64,000 bases of DNA from Acidobacteriota bacterium (GTDB taxonomy: Bacteria; Acidobacteriota; Terriglobia; Terriglobales; Acidobacteriaceae): the NCBI GenBank assembly GCA_003225055.1, contig QIAU01000145.1, positions 1 through 64,000 of the forward strand, read 5' to 3'. A program made the translations under genes and the position numbers. This document shows positions 1 through 7,898 of the stretch, piece by piece; position 1 is the first letter of the stretch; every line of letters starts with the position of its first letter. The notes beneath the pieces are model-generated. The model made no database searches. It saw only the letters and a program-made list of their open reading frames with translations, and was not told the origin of the DNA.

Positions 1-575
1 TTTCCAAGGACGCCCAGGTAGGGGAGATGGTGTCGCCAATTTCCGCTGGAGGCGGCTTCACTCGCACCGGCATTGCGACGCTGGTCGACATGAAATCGCT
101 GGAGATTGAAGTGGACGTGAACGAGTCCTACATCGCGCGCGTAAAGCCGGGACAGAAAGTGCTTGCCACGCTCGATGCTTATCCTAACTGGCAAATTCCG
201 GCGAAGGTGCGCACGGTCATTCCCACCGCCGATCGTCAAAAGGCGACGGTGAAGGTGCGGATCACCTTCGATCAGTTGGACCCTAGGATTCTGCCCGACA
301 TGGGCGTGAAGGTCGCGTTCCTGGGCCAGGAGAGACCGAGTGGAAAAGCGGCCGAGGCCAAGGCGCTGATTCCGAAGTCTGCGGTGCGCAGCGATGCCGG
401 AAGATCCACCGTTTTTCTAGTTAAGGATGAAAAGCTGGAGCGGCGCGCCGTCAGCGTCGGTGCGGAACATGGAGATGATGTCGAGGTCATGGCCGGGATC
501 GCGCCCGGCGATACCCTGGTACTTCGTGGGTCTGAGAACTTGCGCGAAGGCCAAACCGTAGAAATTAGGAAGTGA
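1..575 (+). CDS. HlyD-family efflux adaptor (membrane fusion protein), 5' truncated
   Basis: This is the C-terminal part of a periplasmic adaptor that links an inner-membrane ABC transporter to an outer-membrane channel. The frame is open to the window edge (from base 3), so the internal ATG at 27 is not the true start. The visible part begins in the lipoyl/beta-barrel region (G-x-M-V-S-P-I-S-A-G-G-G) and continues with the barrel segment around SYIARVKPGQKVLATLDAYP. It ends in a membrane-proximal domain with GDTLVLRGSENLREGQTVEI, as in HlyD/RND-type adaptors. The ATPase and two permease genes follow at short spacing, giving a DevBCA/MacAB-like operon. The substrate cannot be told from sequence. 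Confidence 0.85.
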   Translation, partial: SKDAQVGEMVSPISAGGGFTRTGIATLVDMKSLEIEVDVNESYIARVKPGQKVLATLDAYPNWQIPAKVRTVIPTADRQKATVKVRITFDQLDPRILPDMGVKVAFLGQERPSGKAAEAKALIPKSAVRSDAGRSTVFLVKDEKLERRAVSVGAEHGDDVEVMAGIAPGDTLVLRGSENLREGQTVEIRK

Positions 576-590
576 AGTAAGGAGAGCGAA

Positions 591-1316
591 ATGGTGCGGG
601 TCGATGGAAATGGCAATTCAAGCCTGATTTGCGTGCGCGGCCTGGATAAGAAGTACCAGCGTGGCAGCGAGGAGATTCACGTCCTACAGGGCCTGAACCT
701 GGATGTCGAGAAGGGCGAGTTTGTGGCCTTCATGGGGCCAAGCGGGTCGGGCAAAACGACCCTGCTCAATTTGCTCGGCGGGGTGGATGTGCCCACGCGA
801 GGACGCATCACCGTCGCGGGCGACGAGATCACCCATATGTCGGGCAGCAAGCTGACCAACTGGCGGGCAAGACACGTCGGCTTCGTTTTCCAGGTTTTCA
901 ATCTCATTCCGGTCCTGACCGCCTACCAAAACGTGGAACTACCGCTGCTGCTGACCAAGCTGAGTAAGGCGGAGCGGCGTAAGCACGTGGGAACGGCGTT
1001 GGCAGTCGTCGACTTGAGCGACCGCGTGGATCACTACCCGCGGCAACTCTCTGGTGGACAGGAACAGCGCGTGGCCATTGCCCGAGCCATCGTTTCCGAT
1101 CCGACCTTCCTGCTGTGCGATGAGCCGACCGGCGACCTGGATCGCAAGAGCGCCGACCAGATCATGACGCTGATCGAACGTCTAGTAGAGGAATACGGCA
1201 AGACGGTTTTGATGGTTACGCATGACCCGCTGGTGGCGAAGCGGGCGCATACCACCCTTCACTTGGAGAAGGGCGCTCTGGTGGAGGCGGCCACGAAGGA
1301 AGTTGGCGCATCATGA
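591..1316 (+). CDS. ABC transporter ATP-binding protein (MacB/LolD/DevA type)
   Basis: Cytoplasmic ATPase of the efflux operon, 241 aa, the usual length for this family. Visible motifs are Walker A GPSGSGKTT near residue 50, Q-loop VFQVFNLIPVLTAYQNV, signature LSGGQEQRVAIARA and Walker B LLCDEPTGDLD, with the family-typical VTHD switch histidine. It lies 15 bp after the adaptor gene behind a good Shine-Dalgarno (AAGGAG). Its stop overlaps the start of the first permease by 4 bp, which indicates translational coupling. Family membership is certain; the exported substrate is unknown. Confidence 0.95.
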   Translation: MVRVDGNGNSSLICVRGLDKKYQRGSEEIHVLQGLNLDVEKGEFVAFMGPSGSGKTTLLNLLGGVDVPTRGRITVAGDEITHMSGSKLTNWRARHVGFVFQVFNLIPVLTAYQNVELPLLLTKLSKAERRKHVGTALAVVDLSDRVDHYPRQLSGGQEQRVAIARAIVSDPTFLLCDEPTGDLDRKSADQIMTLIERLVEEYGKTVLMVTHDPLVAKRAHTTLHLEKGALVEAATKEVGAS

Positions 1317-2452
1317 GATTCCTGCCGTTCATCTTCGCCAATCTGTTCCGCAAGAAGATCCGCACCGTATTAACGGTGGGCTCGTTTGCGGTAGCGCTTT
1401 TTCTGTTTGGCTTGCTCTTTGTGGTGCGCGGGGCATTCACCGGCGGGGTGGATATTGCCGGCGCGGACCGCCTGGTTACCATCAACCGGACCTCGATCAT
1501 CCAGCCGTTGCCGCTCTCCTATCGAGACAGGCTGCTGAAAATTCGCGGCGTGAAGCAGGTTACATTTGCGAACTGGTTTGGTGGCGTCTATCAGGACGAG
1601 CGCAACTTTTTCCCCCAGTTCGCGGTCGATACCGATACTATGCGCCAAATGTTTCCGGAATTCCGGATCGCCGATGATCAGTGGCAGGCATTTGTTGCCG
1701 ATCGCGAAGGAGCGTTCGTGGGCGAAAGCACGGCCAAGAGATTTGGTTGGAAAATCGGCGATCGCATTCCCATCCGGGGCACGTTCATTCCGGGCGTATG
1801 GGAATTCAACATTCGTGGCATTTACCACGGCACCCGTCCGGCAGATGACACCACTCAGTTCTGGTTTCACTGGAAGTATTTCGACGAACGCAAGCCCTTC
1901 GGCAAGGGTTTTGTCGGATGGTACACGATTCGCATTGACAACCCCGACCGCGCGGTGGAAATCGTGAAAGCCATCGATCAGGAGTTCGTCAATTCGCCGT
2001 GGGAAACCAAGACCGACACCGAGAAGGCCTTTGCCGCTTCCTGGGTGAAGCAGTTCGGCAACATTCAGTTCCTGATTCTCACCATCGGCGGGGTCGTGTT
2101 CTTCACTCTCCTACTCGTTACCGGCAACACGATGGCGATTGCGGTTCGTGAGCGCATTGGCGAGCTGGCTGTGTTGAAGGCCATTGGCTATTCCGATGGA
2201 TTTGTTCTGCGGCTGGTTCTGGCGGAGTCGCTGATGGTGGCGGCGGTGGGCGGAGCGCTGGGGATGTCGCTGGCCAAACTATTTACCTTGGCCGGCGATC
2301 CCACACGTGGTCTGCTGCCGTTCTTCTACTTGCCTGCGAGCGCGATCGCGGCCGGGATTGTCACGGCATTGGCAGTTGGAATTGTCGCCGGTATGCTGCC
2401 GGCGATTAGCGCGATGCGGTTGCGCGTAGTGGATGCGCTGCGGAGGGTGTGA
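1313..2452 (+). CDS. ABC transporter permease (FtsX/MacB-type), first of pair
   Basis: Inner-membrane subunit of about 379 aa. It has one N-terminal membrane segment (residues about 15-40), a large periplasmic MacB_PCD-like domain, and three C-terminal segments of the FtsX domain. The cytoplasmic motif AVRERIGELAVLKAIGYSD is the FtsX coupling region. It starts inside the last codons of the ATPase gene (ATGA overlap) and its stop overlaps the next permease start. With the following gene it probably forms a heterodimeric permease served by the single upstream ATPase. Confidence 0.92.
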   Translation: MRFLPFIFANLFRKKIRTVLTVGSFAVALFLFGLLFVVRGAFTGGVDIAGADRLVTINRTSIIQPLPLSYRDRLLKIRGVKQVTFANWFGGVYQDERNFFPQFAVDTDTMRQMFPEFRIADDQWQAFVADREGAFVGESTAKRFGWKIGDRIPIRGTFIPGVWEFNIRGIYHGTRPADDTTQFWFHWKYFDERKPFGKGFVGWYTIRIDNPDRAVEIVKAIDQEFVNSPWETKTDTEKAFAASWVKQFGNIQFLILTIGGVVFFTLLLVTGNTMAIAVRERIGELAVLKAIGYSDGFVLRLVLAESLMVAAVGGALGMSLAKLFTLAGDPTRGLLPFFYLPASAIAAGIVTALAVGIVAGMLPAISAMRLRVVDALRRV

Positions 2453-3624
2453 GGATGGCGATTCCGGTTATCTACAACATGCGCAGCGTCAAAGCGCGCT
2501 GGACGTCCGCCGTGGTGGCGGTGTTGGGCATTGCCGGCACGGTGGGCGTGTTCGTCGCCATGTTGTCGCTGGCGCGCGGATTCAAAGCTACGCTGGTGCA
2601 CTCCGGATCGGCCCGCAATGCCATGGTGCGCCGCGCGGGTTCCACTTCCGAGATGGACAGCGTTATTCAGCTCGATCAGGAAAAAATCCTGGAAGATGCT
2701 CCCGGTGTCGCGCGCACCGCCGAGGGCCCGTTGGTGAGCCCCGAAGTAGTGGTCATTGCGCCCTTCCCAATGAGGTCTACGGGTACCGACGCAAACGTGC
2801 AGATCCGCGGCGTGTCGACGAAGGCGCCACAAGTTCATGAGAACGTGAAAATCATTGCTGGCCGGTTTTTCCAGCCGGGTGTCAGCGAGCTGGTCGTGGG
2901 AAAGAACGCGGTGCACAGCTACTCCGGCCTGGATCTGGGAAACACGGTTAGATTCGGCGGCGGCCAGTGGAAGATCGTGGGAGTGTTCGACGCGGGCGGC
3001 ACCGCCTTCGATTCGGAAGTCTGGTGTGACTCCAACATTTTGAGCCAGGTTTACAGCCGCCCCGCCAGTATCTTTTCATCTCTGGCGGTGCGCCTGAATT
3101 CCCCAGATGCGATGAGCGCGTTTAAAGATGCGCTCACCTCCGACCCGCGGCTCACGCTGCAGGCGGAGCGGGAAGTGGACTACTACGACAAGCAGTCGCG
3201 AGTGCTTACTACGTTGATCACGGTTTTGGGATCGATCGTGGCCGCAGTGATGGGAATCGGCGCGGTCTTTGGCGCGCTGAACACCATGTACTCGGCGGTG
3301 GCGGAACGCTCGCGGGAAATCGCCACCATTCGCGCCCTGGGCTTTGGCGCCGCAAGCGTTGTGTCCTCCTTTGTTCTGGAAGCGCTGCTGATCTCTTCGG
3401 TCGGTGGCGCGCTGGGGTGCGTGGCCGTACTCCCATTAAACGGGTTTACCACGGGCGCCATGAACTGGCAGACTTTTTCTCACTTGGCCTTTGCCTTCCG
3501 CGTGACGCCAATCCTGTTGGCTGGCGGCATTGTTTTTGCGCTGGTTATGGGGCTGGTCGGCGGGCTGCCCCCGGCGATTCGGGCAGCGCGCCGTCCCGTG
3601 GCGGACGCTTTGCGCGCACTATAA
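2449..3624 (+). CDS. ABC transporter permease (FtsX/MacB-type), second of pair
   Basis: About 391 aa with the same plan as its neighbour: an N-terminal membrane anchor, a periplasmic domain, and an FtsX module with AERSREIATIRALGFG as coupling motif. The first possible start is GTG at 2449, overlapping the upstream stop; ATG at 2455 is an equally reasonable start two codons in. It is the last gene of the adaptor-ATPase-permease-permease operon. The cysteine-poor periplasmic part and lack of a fused ATPase fit DevC-like subunits. Confidence 0.92.
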   Translation: MRMAIPVIYNMRSVKARWTSAVVAVLGIAGTVGVFVAMLSLARGFKATLVHSGSARNAMVRRAGSTSEMDSVIQLDQEKILEDAPGVARTAEGPLVSPEVVVIAPFPMRSTGTDANVQIRGVSTKAPQVHENVKIIAGRFFQPGVSELVVGKNAVHSYSGLDLGNTVRFGGGQWKIVGVFDAGGTAFDSEVWCDSNILSQVYSRPASIFSSLAVRLNSPDAMSAFKDALTSDPRLTLQAEREVDYYDKQSRVLTTLITVLGSIVAAVMGIGAVFGALNTMYSAVAERSREIATIRALGFGAASVVSSFVLEALLISSVGGALGCVAVLPLNGFTTGAMNWQTFSHLAFAFRVTPILLAGGIVFALVMGLVGGLPPAIRAARRPVADALRAL

Positions 3625-3781
3625 ACAAAAGCAGCTTCCTCGACTCGCGCAAAGAACGCGTTCGACGACAAAGGTGTTATTAAGAGAAAGAGATAAGACC
3701 ACGAATCGGCACCGATTCAAACTGATCGGACATCCGATATCCATGCGCATCCGTGACTCGGTTTCAGCAGGCGCGGGCAAT

Positions 3782-3810
3782 GCAGATTCTTTGCTTCGCT
3801 CGGAATGACA
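3782..3810 (+). repeat. Short interspersed repeat, family A, copy 1
   Basis: Begins GCAGATTC and ends CTCGGAATGACA, with the middle partly diverged. Related copies occur at 8680, 19217 (minus strand), 33457, 34988 and 63527. It lies in the gap between the convergent permease and PAP2 genes, a common place for REP-like elements. Confidence 0.6.
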
Positions 3811-3850
3811 AGCGTGCAGGGAAGGCCTTGGTCTTCACAGGCAGCTGCGT

Positions 3851-4525
3851 TCAGCGCTTACTCGGTTCATCGCCTCTGTCAAACATCCGCAAGACGCTGA
3901 TCCACGCCAATGCGATTGCCCATCCGCCCACCACGTCACTGGGGTAGTGCACGCCCAAATATACGCGGGAGAAGCTGATCGCCAGAACGAGCAACCCTGC
4001 GAAAATCCACACTGCCACTCGCCCTAATTGGCTCTTCAGCCTGGTGGACAGAAGCGCTGCCAGCATTCCGTAAAAGCAGATCGAAAACAGCGCGTGCCCG
4101 CTGGGAAAACTGTAGGTGTGCGGCGGTGGAATACCAAAAAATGGTTGCGGGCGAGGCCGATGAAAGACGTCCTTTAGGAAGGTGTTCAGCACAAGAGCCA
4201 TCGCCAGGTCAGTCGCAAGCAGAATTGTGGCGCGCTTCGACTTCACTTTGAGAAAGACGACTACGGTTACAACCGCTAGCGTGGTGACGGTCAGCGTTGA
4301 TCCCAGTTGCGTAATGCGTAGCATCAACCGGGTCAGGGCAGGGGACGCCCAGGCATGGACTCTGGTTCGCACTTGATTGTCGACGTCCTGCGTGCGGCTG
4401 GTATGGACATTCTCCCCCAACCACAGGAATAGAAGCAGCGCCGCAACCGCGAGCAGGGCGAGGCCAATGGTTCGGAGTTGTCTTGTCTCGGAAAGCTTCT
4501 GCTGCTCTCCTGCGACCGGCTCCAT
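3851..4525 (-). CDS. PAP2-family membrane phosphatase
   Basis: Integral membrane phosphatase of about 224 aa, likely acting on undecaprenyl pyrophosphate or another lipid phosphate at the periplasmic face. All three PAP2 motifs are visible: KDVFHRPRP (KxxxxxxRP), FPSGH, and SRVYLGVHYPSD (SRxxxxxHxxxD). There are about five to six hydrophobic segments. I chose the ATG at 4525; the frame stays open to a GTG at 4561, but the extra residues look non-conserved. The activity class is secure; the in vivo substrate is not. Confidence 0.88.
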   Translation of the reverse strand: MEPVAGEQQKLSETRQLRTIGLALLAVAALLLFLWLGENVHTSRTQDVDNQVRTRVHAWASPALTRLMLRITQLGSTLTVTTLAVVTVVVFLKVKSKRATILLATDLAMALVLNTFLKDVFHRPRPQPFFGIPPPHTYSFPSGHALFSICFYGMLAALLSTRLKSQLGRVAVWIFAGLLVLAISFSRVYLGVHYPSDVVGGWAIALAWISVLRMFDRGDEPSKR

Positions 4526-4607
4526 GGAAATCAGAGTATCAGAAGCCGCAACGGTTCCCACGAACCAGTGCGTCCTGAAACGGCAAACCGCGAGACAATA
4601 AGCTCAC

Positions 4608-4967
4608 ATGGACCCGACCAGAGGGGAACTCAATCCATCCCAGACCAAACGGCGCCGCTTTCCGCGTTACAAGCTAGATGCCGCGATCAGGGTGACCGAA
4701 GTGCACTCGGGGCTTCCCCACACTGTACAAGGCCGCTCGCGCGAGATCAGCGAAGGTGGAATGGGTGGAATTCTGGCGGGAGAGCTCTCCGCAGGACAAA
4801 CTGTGCTGGTGGAATTTCCGCTGCCTACGTCGCGTCAGGAGTTGACCCTGCGCGCGCTGGTCCACCGCCACTCGATGTCACACTACGGCTTCGAGTTCCT
4901 GCAAACCAGCGCTGTGGTTCTTCACGATATTCGACGCGCCTGCGAAAAGCTGCCGGCACACAACTGA
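4608..4967 (+). CDS. PilZ-domain protein (probable c-di-GMP receptor)
   Basis: A small single-domain protein of 119 aa. The N-terminal RRRFPRYKLD supplies the arginine-rich RxxxR c-di-GMP motif. It is followed by SREISEGGMGG, which matches the second PilZ motif ([D/N/E]xSxxG). The remainder has the six-stranded barrel pattern (VLVEFPLPTSRQELTLRALV). No output domain is attached, so it would act by protein-protein contact. It is transcribed divergently from the PAP2 gene. No obvious motility or exopolysaccharide genes adjoin it, so its target is unknown. Confidence 0.85.
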   Translation: MDPTRGELNPSQTKRRRFPRYKLDAAIRVTEVHSGLPHTVQGRSREISEGGMGGILAGELSAGQTVLVEFPLPTSRQELTLRALVHRHSMSHYGFEFLQTSAVVLHDIRRACEKLPAHN

Positions 4968-5025
4968 TTACGGGCCGGAAATACCACCCGAGCGATCTTG
5001 GGTTTCGGATCCTGGCCCACACATG

Positions 5026-5556
5026 TTAGGAAGCGGGTTTCTCAGCCTCTACTGCCAGGGTAGCCGTATTCGCCGGGTCCGATACCCACTCCCATGCGCG
5101 GCGGCCGTTTTCTTTGACTACCGTCCGAGCCTCTCCATATTCCACCAGACGATTAAGAACCGTGGTGACCGATGCCAGCGGATCTTTGTGACGCATGAGC
5201 AGGGGCGGGACCCTCTGCTGAATGTGTTCGCAGACCTCTCTCGCACCCAGCGGCTTGCCTGCTTCCATCAGCACCATGCGGCAAGCTTTGGTGAAACCGG
5301 GTTGGCGACCGTTGGTTTTGCGATCGATTAACTCCAGCAGTTCGTCGTTCAGGATCGTGTCGCCGAACATGTTGGCGAGGCCCACAATCGTCTGCTTGAC
5401 CGTCCCGATGCGCTTCATGATCTCGGCGCGCTGCTTGAGAAGACTGCAGAGTTCTTCGTGCGCTGATTTGACTACCTGCTGAACGTGATCCTCGGCCGGG
5501 CCTGACTTAGCTGCACTTCCGTTAGTTCCGTGGCTTCCGGTTCTCCCCAAATCCAT
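5026..5556 (-). CDS. Unknown protein with C-terminal winged-helix-like region
   Basis: About 176 aa. The N-terminal half looks helical (HEELCSLLKQRAEIMKRIGT, possible coiled coil). The second half resembles a winged helix (AREVCEHIQQRVPPLL, SVTTVLNRLVEYGEARTV, RRAWEWV), suggesting DNA or protein binding. I chose the ATG at 5556 because a GGAGG lies 6 nt upstream; the ATG at 5562 is too close to it. I do not recognise a named family; similar short proteins are common in Acidobacteriota. Convergent with the PilZ gene. Confidence 0.6.
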   Translation of the reverse strand: MDLGRTGSHGTNGSAAKSGPAEDHVQQVVKSAHEELCSLLKQRAEIMKRIGTVKQTIVGLANMFGDTILNDELLELIDRKTNGRQPGFTKACRMVLMEAGKPLGAREVCEHIQQRVPPLLMRHKDPLASVTTVLNRLVEYGEARTVVKENGRRAWEWVSDPANTATLAVEAEKPAS

Positions 5557-5890
5557 GACCATCCTCCGGTTACTTCACCGTGCTGCAACAGGCAGCGGTA
5601 AGGCGACAGAACCGCACCGCTCCTCGTCATCAATACGTAGACTTGCGCGCGGTTGTTTCAGAAAAAACCGGGCGTAAATCCACCGGCGTACGTCCGAGAG
5701 CACGCAGCGTCCTGGATGAGTGGGAATCCAGACACGACTCGGAACCTTTTCCAACATTAGACGTCTTGAGTTGGCAAAAGTAACTGTTAATTTTTGTAAA
5801 GAAATGCTTTGCCGCGCCGGGGCGGTGCTTTCCGGGAAAGGAGCCTCCCGGCGCCTGGGTCTGTGGAAAACTATTCAAACCACGGAAACT
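5557..5890. other. Intergenic region upstream of the MarR-ArsM locus
   Basis: No supported gene. Short frames on both strands have no recognisable composition or ribosome binding site. It contains the divergent upstream regions of the 5026-5556 gene and of the MarR-type gene. The last part is AT-rich and leads into the palindromic operator at 5891. Confidence 0.5.
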
Positions 5891-5911
5891 ATTTGCATGA
5901 ATCATGCAAAT
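5891..5911. promoter_or_regulatory. Perfect palindromic operator upstream of the MarR-type gene
   Basis: The arms ATTTGCATGA and TCATGCAAAT are exact reverse complements around a single central A, 21 bp in all. The site ends 25 bp before the ATG at 5937. This size and symmetry are typical of MarR-family operators. The neighbouring autoregulated MarR-type gene is the natural ligand, which is inference. A TTGCAT inside the left arm could also serve as a -35 element. Confidence 0.75.
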
Positions 5912-5917
5912 ATATTT

Positions 5918-5928
5918 GCTAGCCTAGC
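5918..5928. promoter_or_regulatory. Second small palindrome in the MarR promoter
   Basis: GCTAG and CTAGC flank one C (positions 5918-5928), directly after the larger operator and 8 bp before the start codon. It could be an extra half-site, part of the -10 region, or a chance palindrome. Confidence 0.35.
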
Positions 5929-5936
5929 ATAAGACC

Positions 5937-6614
5937 ATGGCGCAAGATTCTCAGCTGCAGAGCTGGTCCGAGGAACTGGAACAGTTGTCCCGTGTCTTGG
6001 GCCGCGTGGGTCCAGACGAGGTTTGTTGCGAGGGCATGACGCGGCGGCAATGCAGCATTCTGCGCACGCTGGCGGACAAGCAGGGCGCGCGGCTCTCCGA
6101 CCTCGCAGCGGATTCAGGTATTACGCCCAGTGCCATGACGCGCGTGCTGGAAAAACTCGAGGCACAGGGACTGGCGCAGCGGGTTCGCGGCAAGAGCAAA
6201 GATGGCCGCGCCGCAATGGTCTCGGTCACACCCGCGGGCCGGGATGTACGCCGGCGTATCGATCAACTCATGCTGGAACGCACCCAGAAGATCGTGAGCT
6301 CCATCCCTGCCGGGTGGCGGCCGCAACTTCTGGCCGCGCTGCGTCTGCTCAACCAGTCCATGGGCCCGGAAGGCTGCTGCGAATTCAATGGAGAGTGGTC
6401 GGAGGTTGCAATGAGAGCGGAATCGTGGACGTTGTACGCGAGCGCTATGGCGCGATCGCGCGTGGCGAAAAATCGGGTTGCGGATGTTCCGCTCCAACTG
6501 AAGTCGCCAAAGCCATCGGCTATTCTGAGGAAGAACTGGCCATCGCCCAGCAAGCCAACCTGGGGCTGGGATGCGGCAATCCGCTCGCCATGGCCGCAAT
6601 TCAGCCGGGCATGA
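5937..6614 (+). CDS. MarR-family transcriptional regulator, reading into arsM
   Basis: Residues about 1-150 form a MarR winged helix: GMTRRQCSILRTLADKQGAR, LAADSGITPSAMTRVLEKLE as recognition region, then the wing and VTPAGRDVRRRIDQLM. Two cysteine pairs, Cys30-Cys31 and Cys147-Cys148, plus Cys39, are unusual for MarR. They could bind arsenite, which is inference from the neighbour. The frame does not stop after the usual 150 residues. It runs about 65-75 codons into the methyltransferase gene in another frame, ending at 6614 with sequence that looks non-genuine. A frameshift near 6400-6420, breaking a regulator-enzyme fusion or a proper stop, is possible. The promoter carries the operator at 5891. 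Confidence 0.8.
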   Translation: MAQDSQLQSWSEELEQLSRVLGRVGPDEVCCEGMTRRQCSILRTLADKQGARLSDLAADSGITPSAMTRVLEKLEAQGLAQRVRGKSKDGRAAMVSVTPAGRDVRRRIDQLMLERTQKIVSSIPAGWRPQLLAALRLLNQSMGPEGCCEFNGEWSEVAMRAESWTLYASAMARSRVAKNRVADVPLQLKSPKPSAILRKNWPSPSKPTWGWDAAIRSPWPQFSRA

Positions 6615-7210
6615 CCGTGCTGGATTTGGGCAGTGGAGCAGGATTTGATGCCTTCCTGGCGTGGCAGCGGGTTGGCCCGACCGGGCGCGTGATCGGTGTG
6701 GACATGACCGACGAGATGCTGGAGCAGGCGCGAAAGAACGCTGTCGAGTTAGGCGCAACCAACATCGAATTCCGCAAAGGGCAAATCGAGACGCTCCCGG
6801 TGGAAGAGGCGTCGGTCGATTTGGTGATCAGCAATTGCGTCATCAATCTAAGCGTAGACAAGCCGGCGGTGTTCCGCGAGATTCGGCGCGTGCTGAAGCC
6901 GGGTGGCCAGTTTGCCGTCACCGATCTGGTCCTGCTGAAGAATCTGCCGCCTGAACTAGAAAAAGATGTGAACGCCTATGTAGGGTGTGTGGCCGGCGCC
7001 AGCCTTTTGAATGATTACATCCGATTCGCGCTGGATGCAGGTTTGACTGAGCTCAGCGTGCCCGAGATCGTGCCTACAGGCAAGCTCCTCGTGGCGTATG
7101 GGCTCGAAGAAAAAACAGAACAATCCTGTTGTGGCACAGCCGACCATTGGATGTATGAGGCGGCTGCCGCCGTGGCCTCCGTCAAGCTGCGCGGGAAGCG
7201 CGCGGGATAG
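6425..7210 (+). CDS. arsM: Arsenite S-adenosylmethionine methyltransferase (ArsM)
   Basis: Cytoplasmic SAM-dependent enzyme methylating As(III), about 261 aa from the GTG at 6425. The N-terminus (RERYGAIARGEKSGCGCS) is ArsM-like. The SAM-binding motif I is VLDLGSGAGFDAF. The arsenic-coordinating cysteines occur in the expected contexts GLGCGNP, SNCVINLS and VGCVAGA. The start is uncertain. GTG 6395 and GTG 6425 are in frame, but the best ribosome site (GGAGG at 6401) serves the ATG at 6411, which lies in the MarR frame. That argues for a one-base indel near 6411-6420 or for translational coupling. Function is well supported. Confidence 0.88.
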   Translation: MDVVRERYGAIARGEKSGCGCSAPTEVAKAIGYSEEELAIAQQANLGLGCGNPLAMAAIQPGMTVLDLGSGAGFDAFLAWQRVGPTGRVIGVDMTDEMLEQARKNAVELGATNIEFRKGQIETLPVEEASVDLVISNCVINLSVDKPAVFREIRRVLKPGGQFAVTDLVLLKNLPPELEKDVNAYVGCVAGASLLNDYIRFALDAGLTELSVPEIVPTGKLLVAYGLEEKTEQSCCGTADHWMYEAAAAVASVKLRGKRAG

Positions 7211-7898
7211 GGTGGGGAAAGGCCTCTTACCGCCGAGTACGCTGGGCCAAAACATGTGGCGACAGCGCCGCCCCGGCCGACAGCTCGGCAGCGACGGATC
7301 TGGGGGATCCGGTTACAGGCTCTCGTTACAGGTTAGTAGGCGAACCCATCCGGCGACCCGGTTCGTTCCTTCGCAAGGCATACGTGACAATGGGCGCTGA
7401 CGCTGCGCATCTCCGGTCCGTAGGAGGGTAGCCAGCTTACCTCCAGGCCTTCGCGCATTCCACAATGTCACAAAGGCCAGGAGGACCGGTAGGACTGTCA
7501 TAAGTCACCCCGCCCGAGGGCTTTTCTGAGCCACGTCACCCTCTGCAAAGCCAATTGCCGTGCTGCAGTGCGATCGCGGGCCGCCTTGGTTAGTGGTCGT
7601 GATGTAATTGAGGAAGAGGCAGATAGACGAGAGTCAGTGTTCTGTCGGTCAAGACTTGCGATGAAAGTTGCAAGGGGATCCTGATGAGAATGACAACGGG
7701 GGATTTTCCTTGCAATTTCAACGTTGCGAGAACTTTCTCAAGAGGAAGGAGAACAAAATCAGCGTCTTGCCGGGACAATCTTGCCGGATGAATCTCCCAA
7801 CAGGCAAGGATGAAGCATGCAACGCTGAATGGAGAGGTGTGGGGCGGGTATCTGACCCGCCCCAGCGAGACCGGGAGCTTGAGTTCTACAACTTGCCG
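7211..7898. other. Long intergenic region without a recognisable gene
   Basis: Nearly 700 bp. The start contains a family-B repeat piece (ACCGCCGAGTACGCTGGGCC near 7229). The end contains a perfect GC-rich hairpin (7841-7863). Short ORFs on both strands lack family features. Possible homes for a small RNA cannot be excluded. Confidence 0.5.
7841..7863. terminator. Perfect GC-rich hairpin, possible terminator
   Basis: Arms GGGGCGGGT and ACCCGCCCC are exact complements with a 5-nt loop. It lies 36 bp beyond the stop of the minus-strand DUF1326-like gene. There is no U-tract on either strand, so it may stabilise a 3' end rather than terminate by itself. Confidence 0.45.

Noticed and set aside
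6023-6424. Upstream extension of the ArsM frame
   Set aside because: The frame is open, but its residues do not resemble any protein; the MarR frame is the coding one there.
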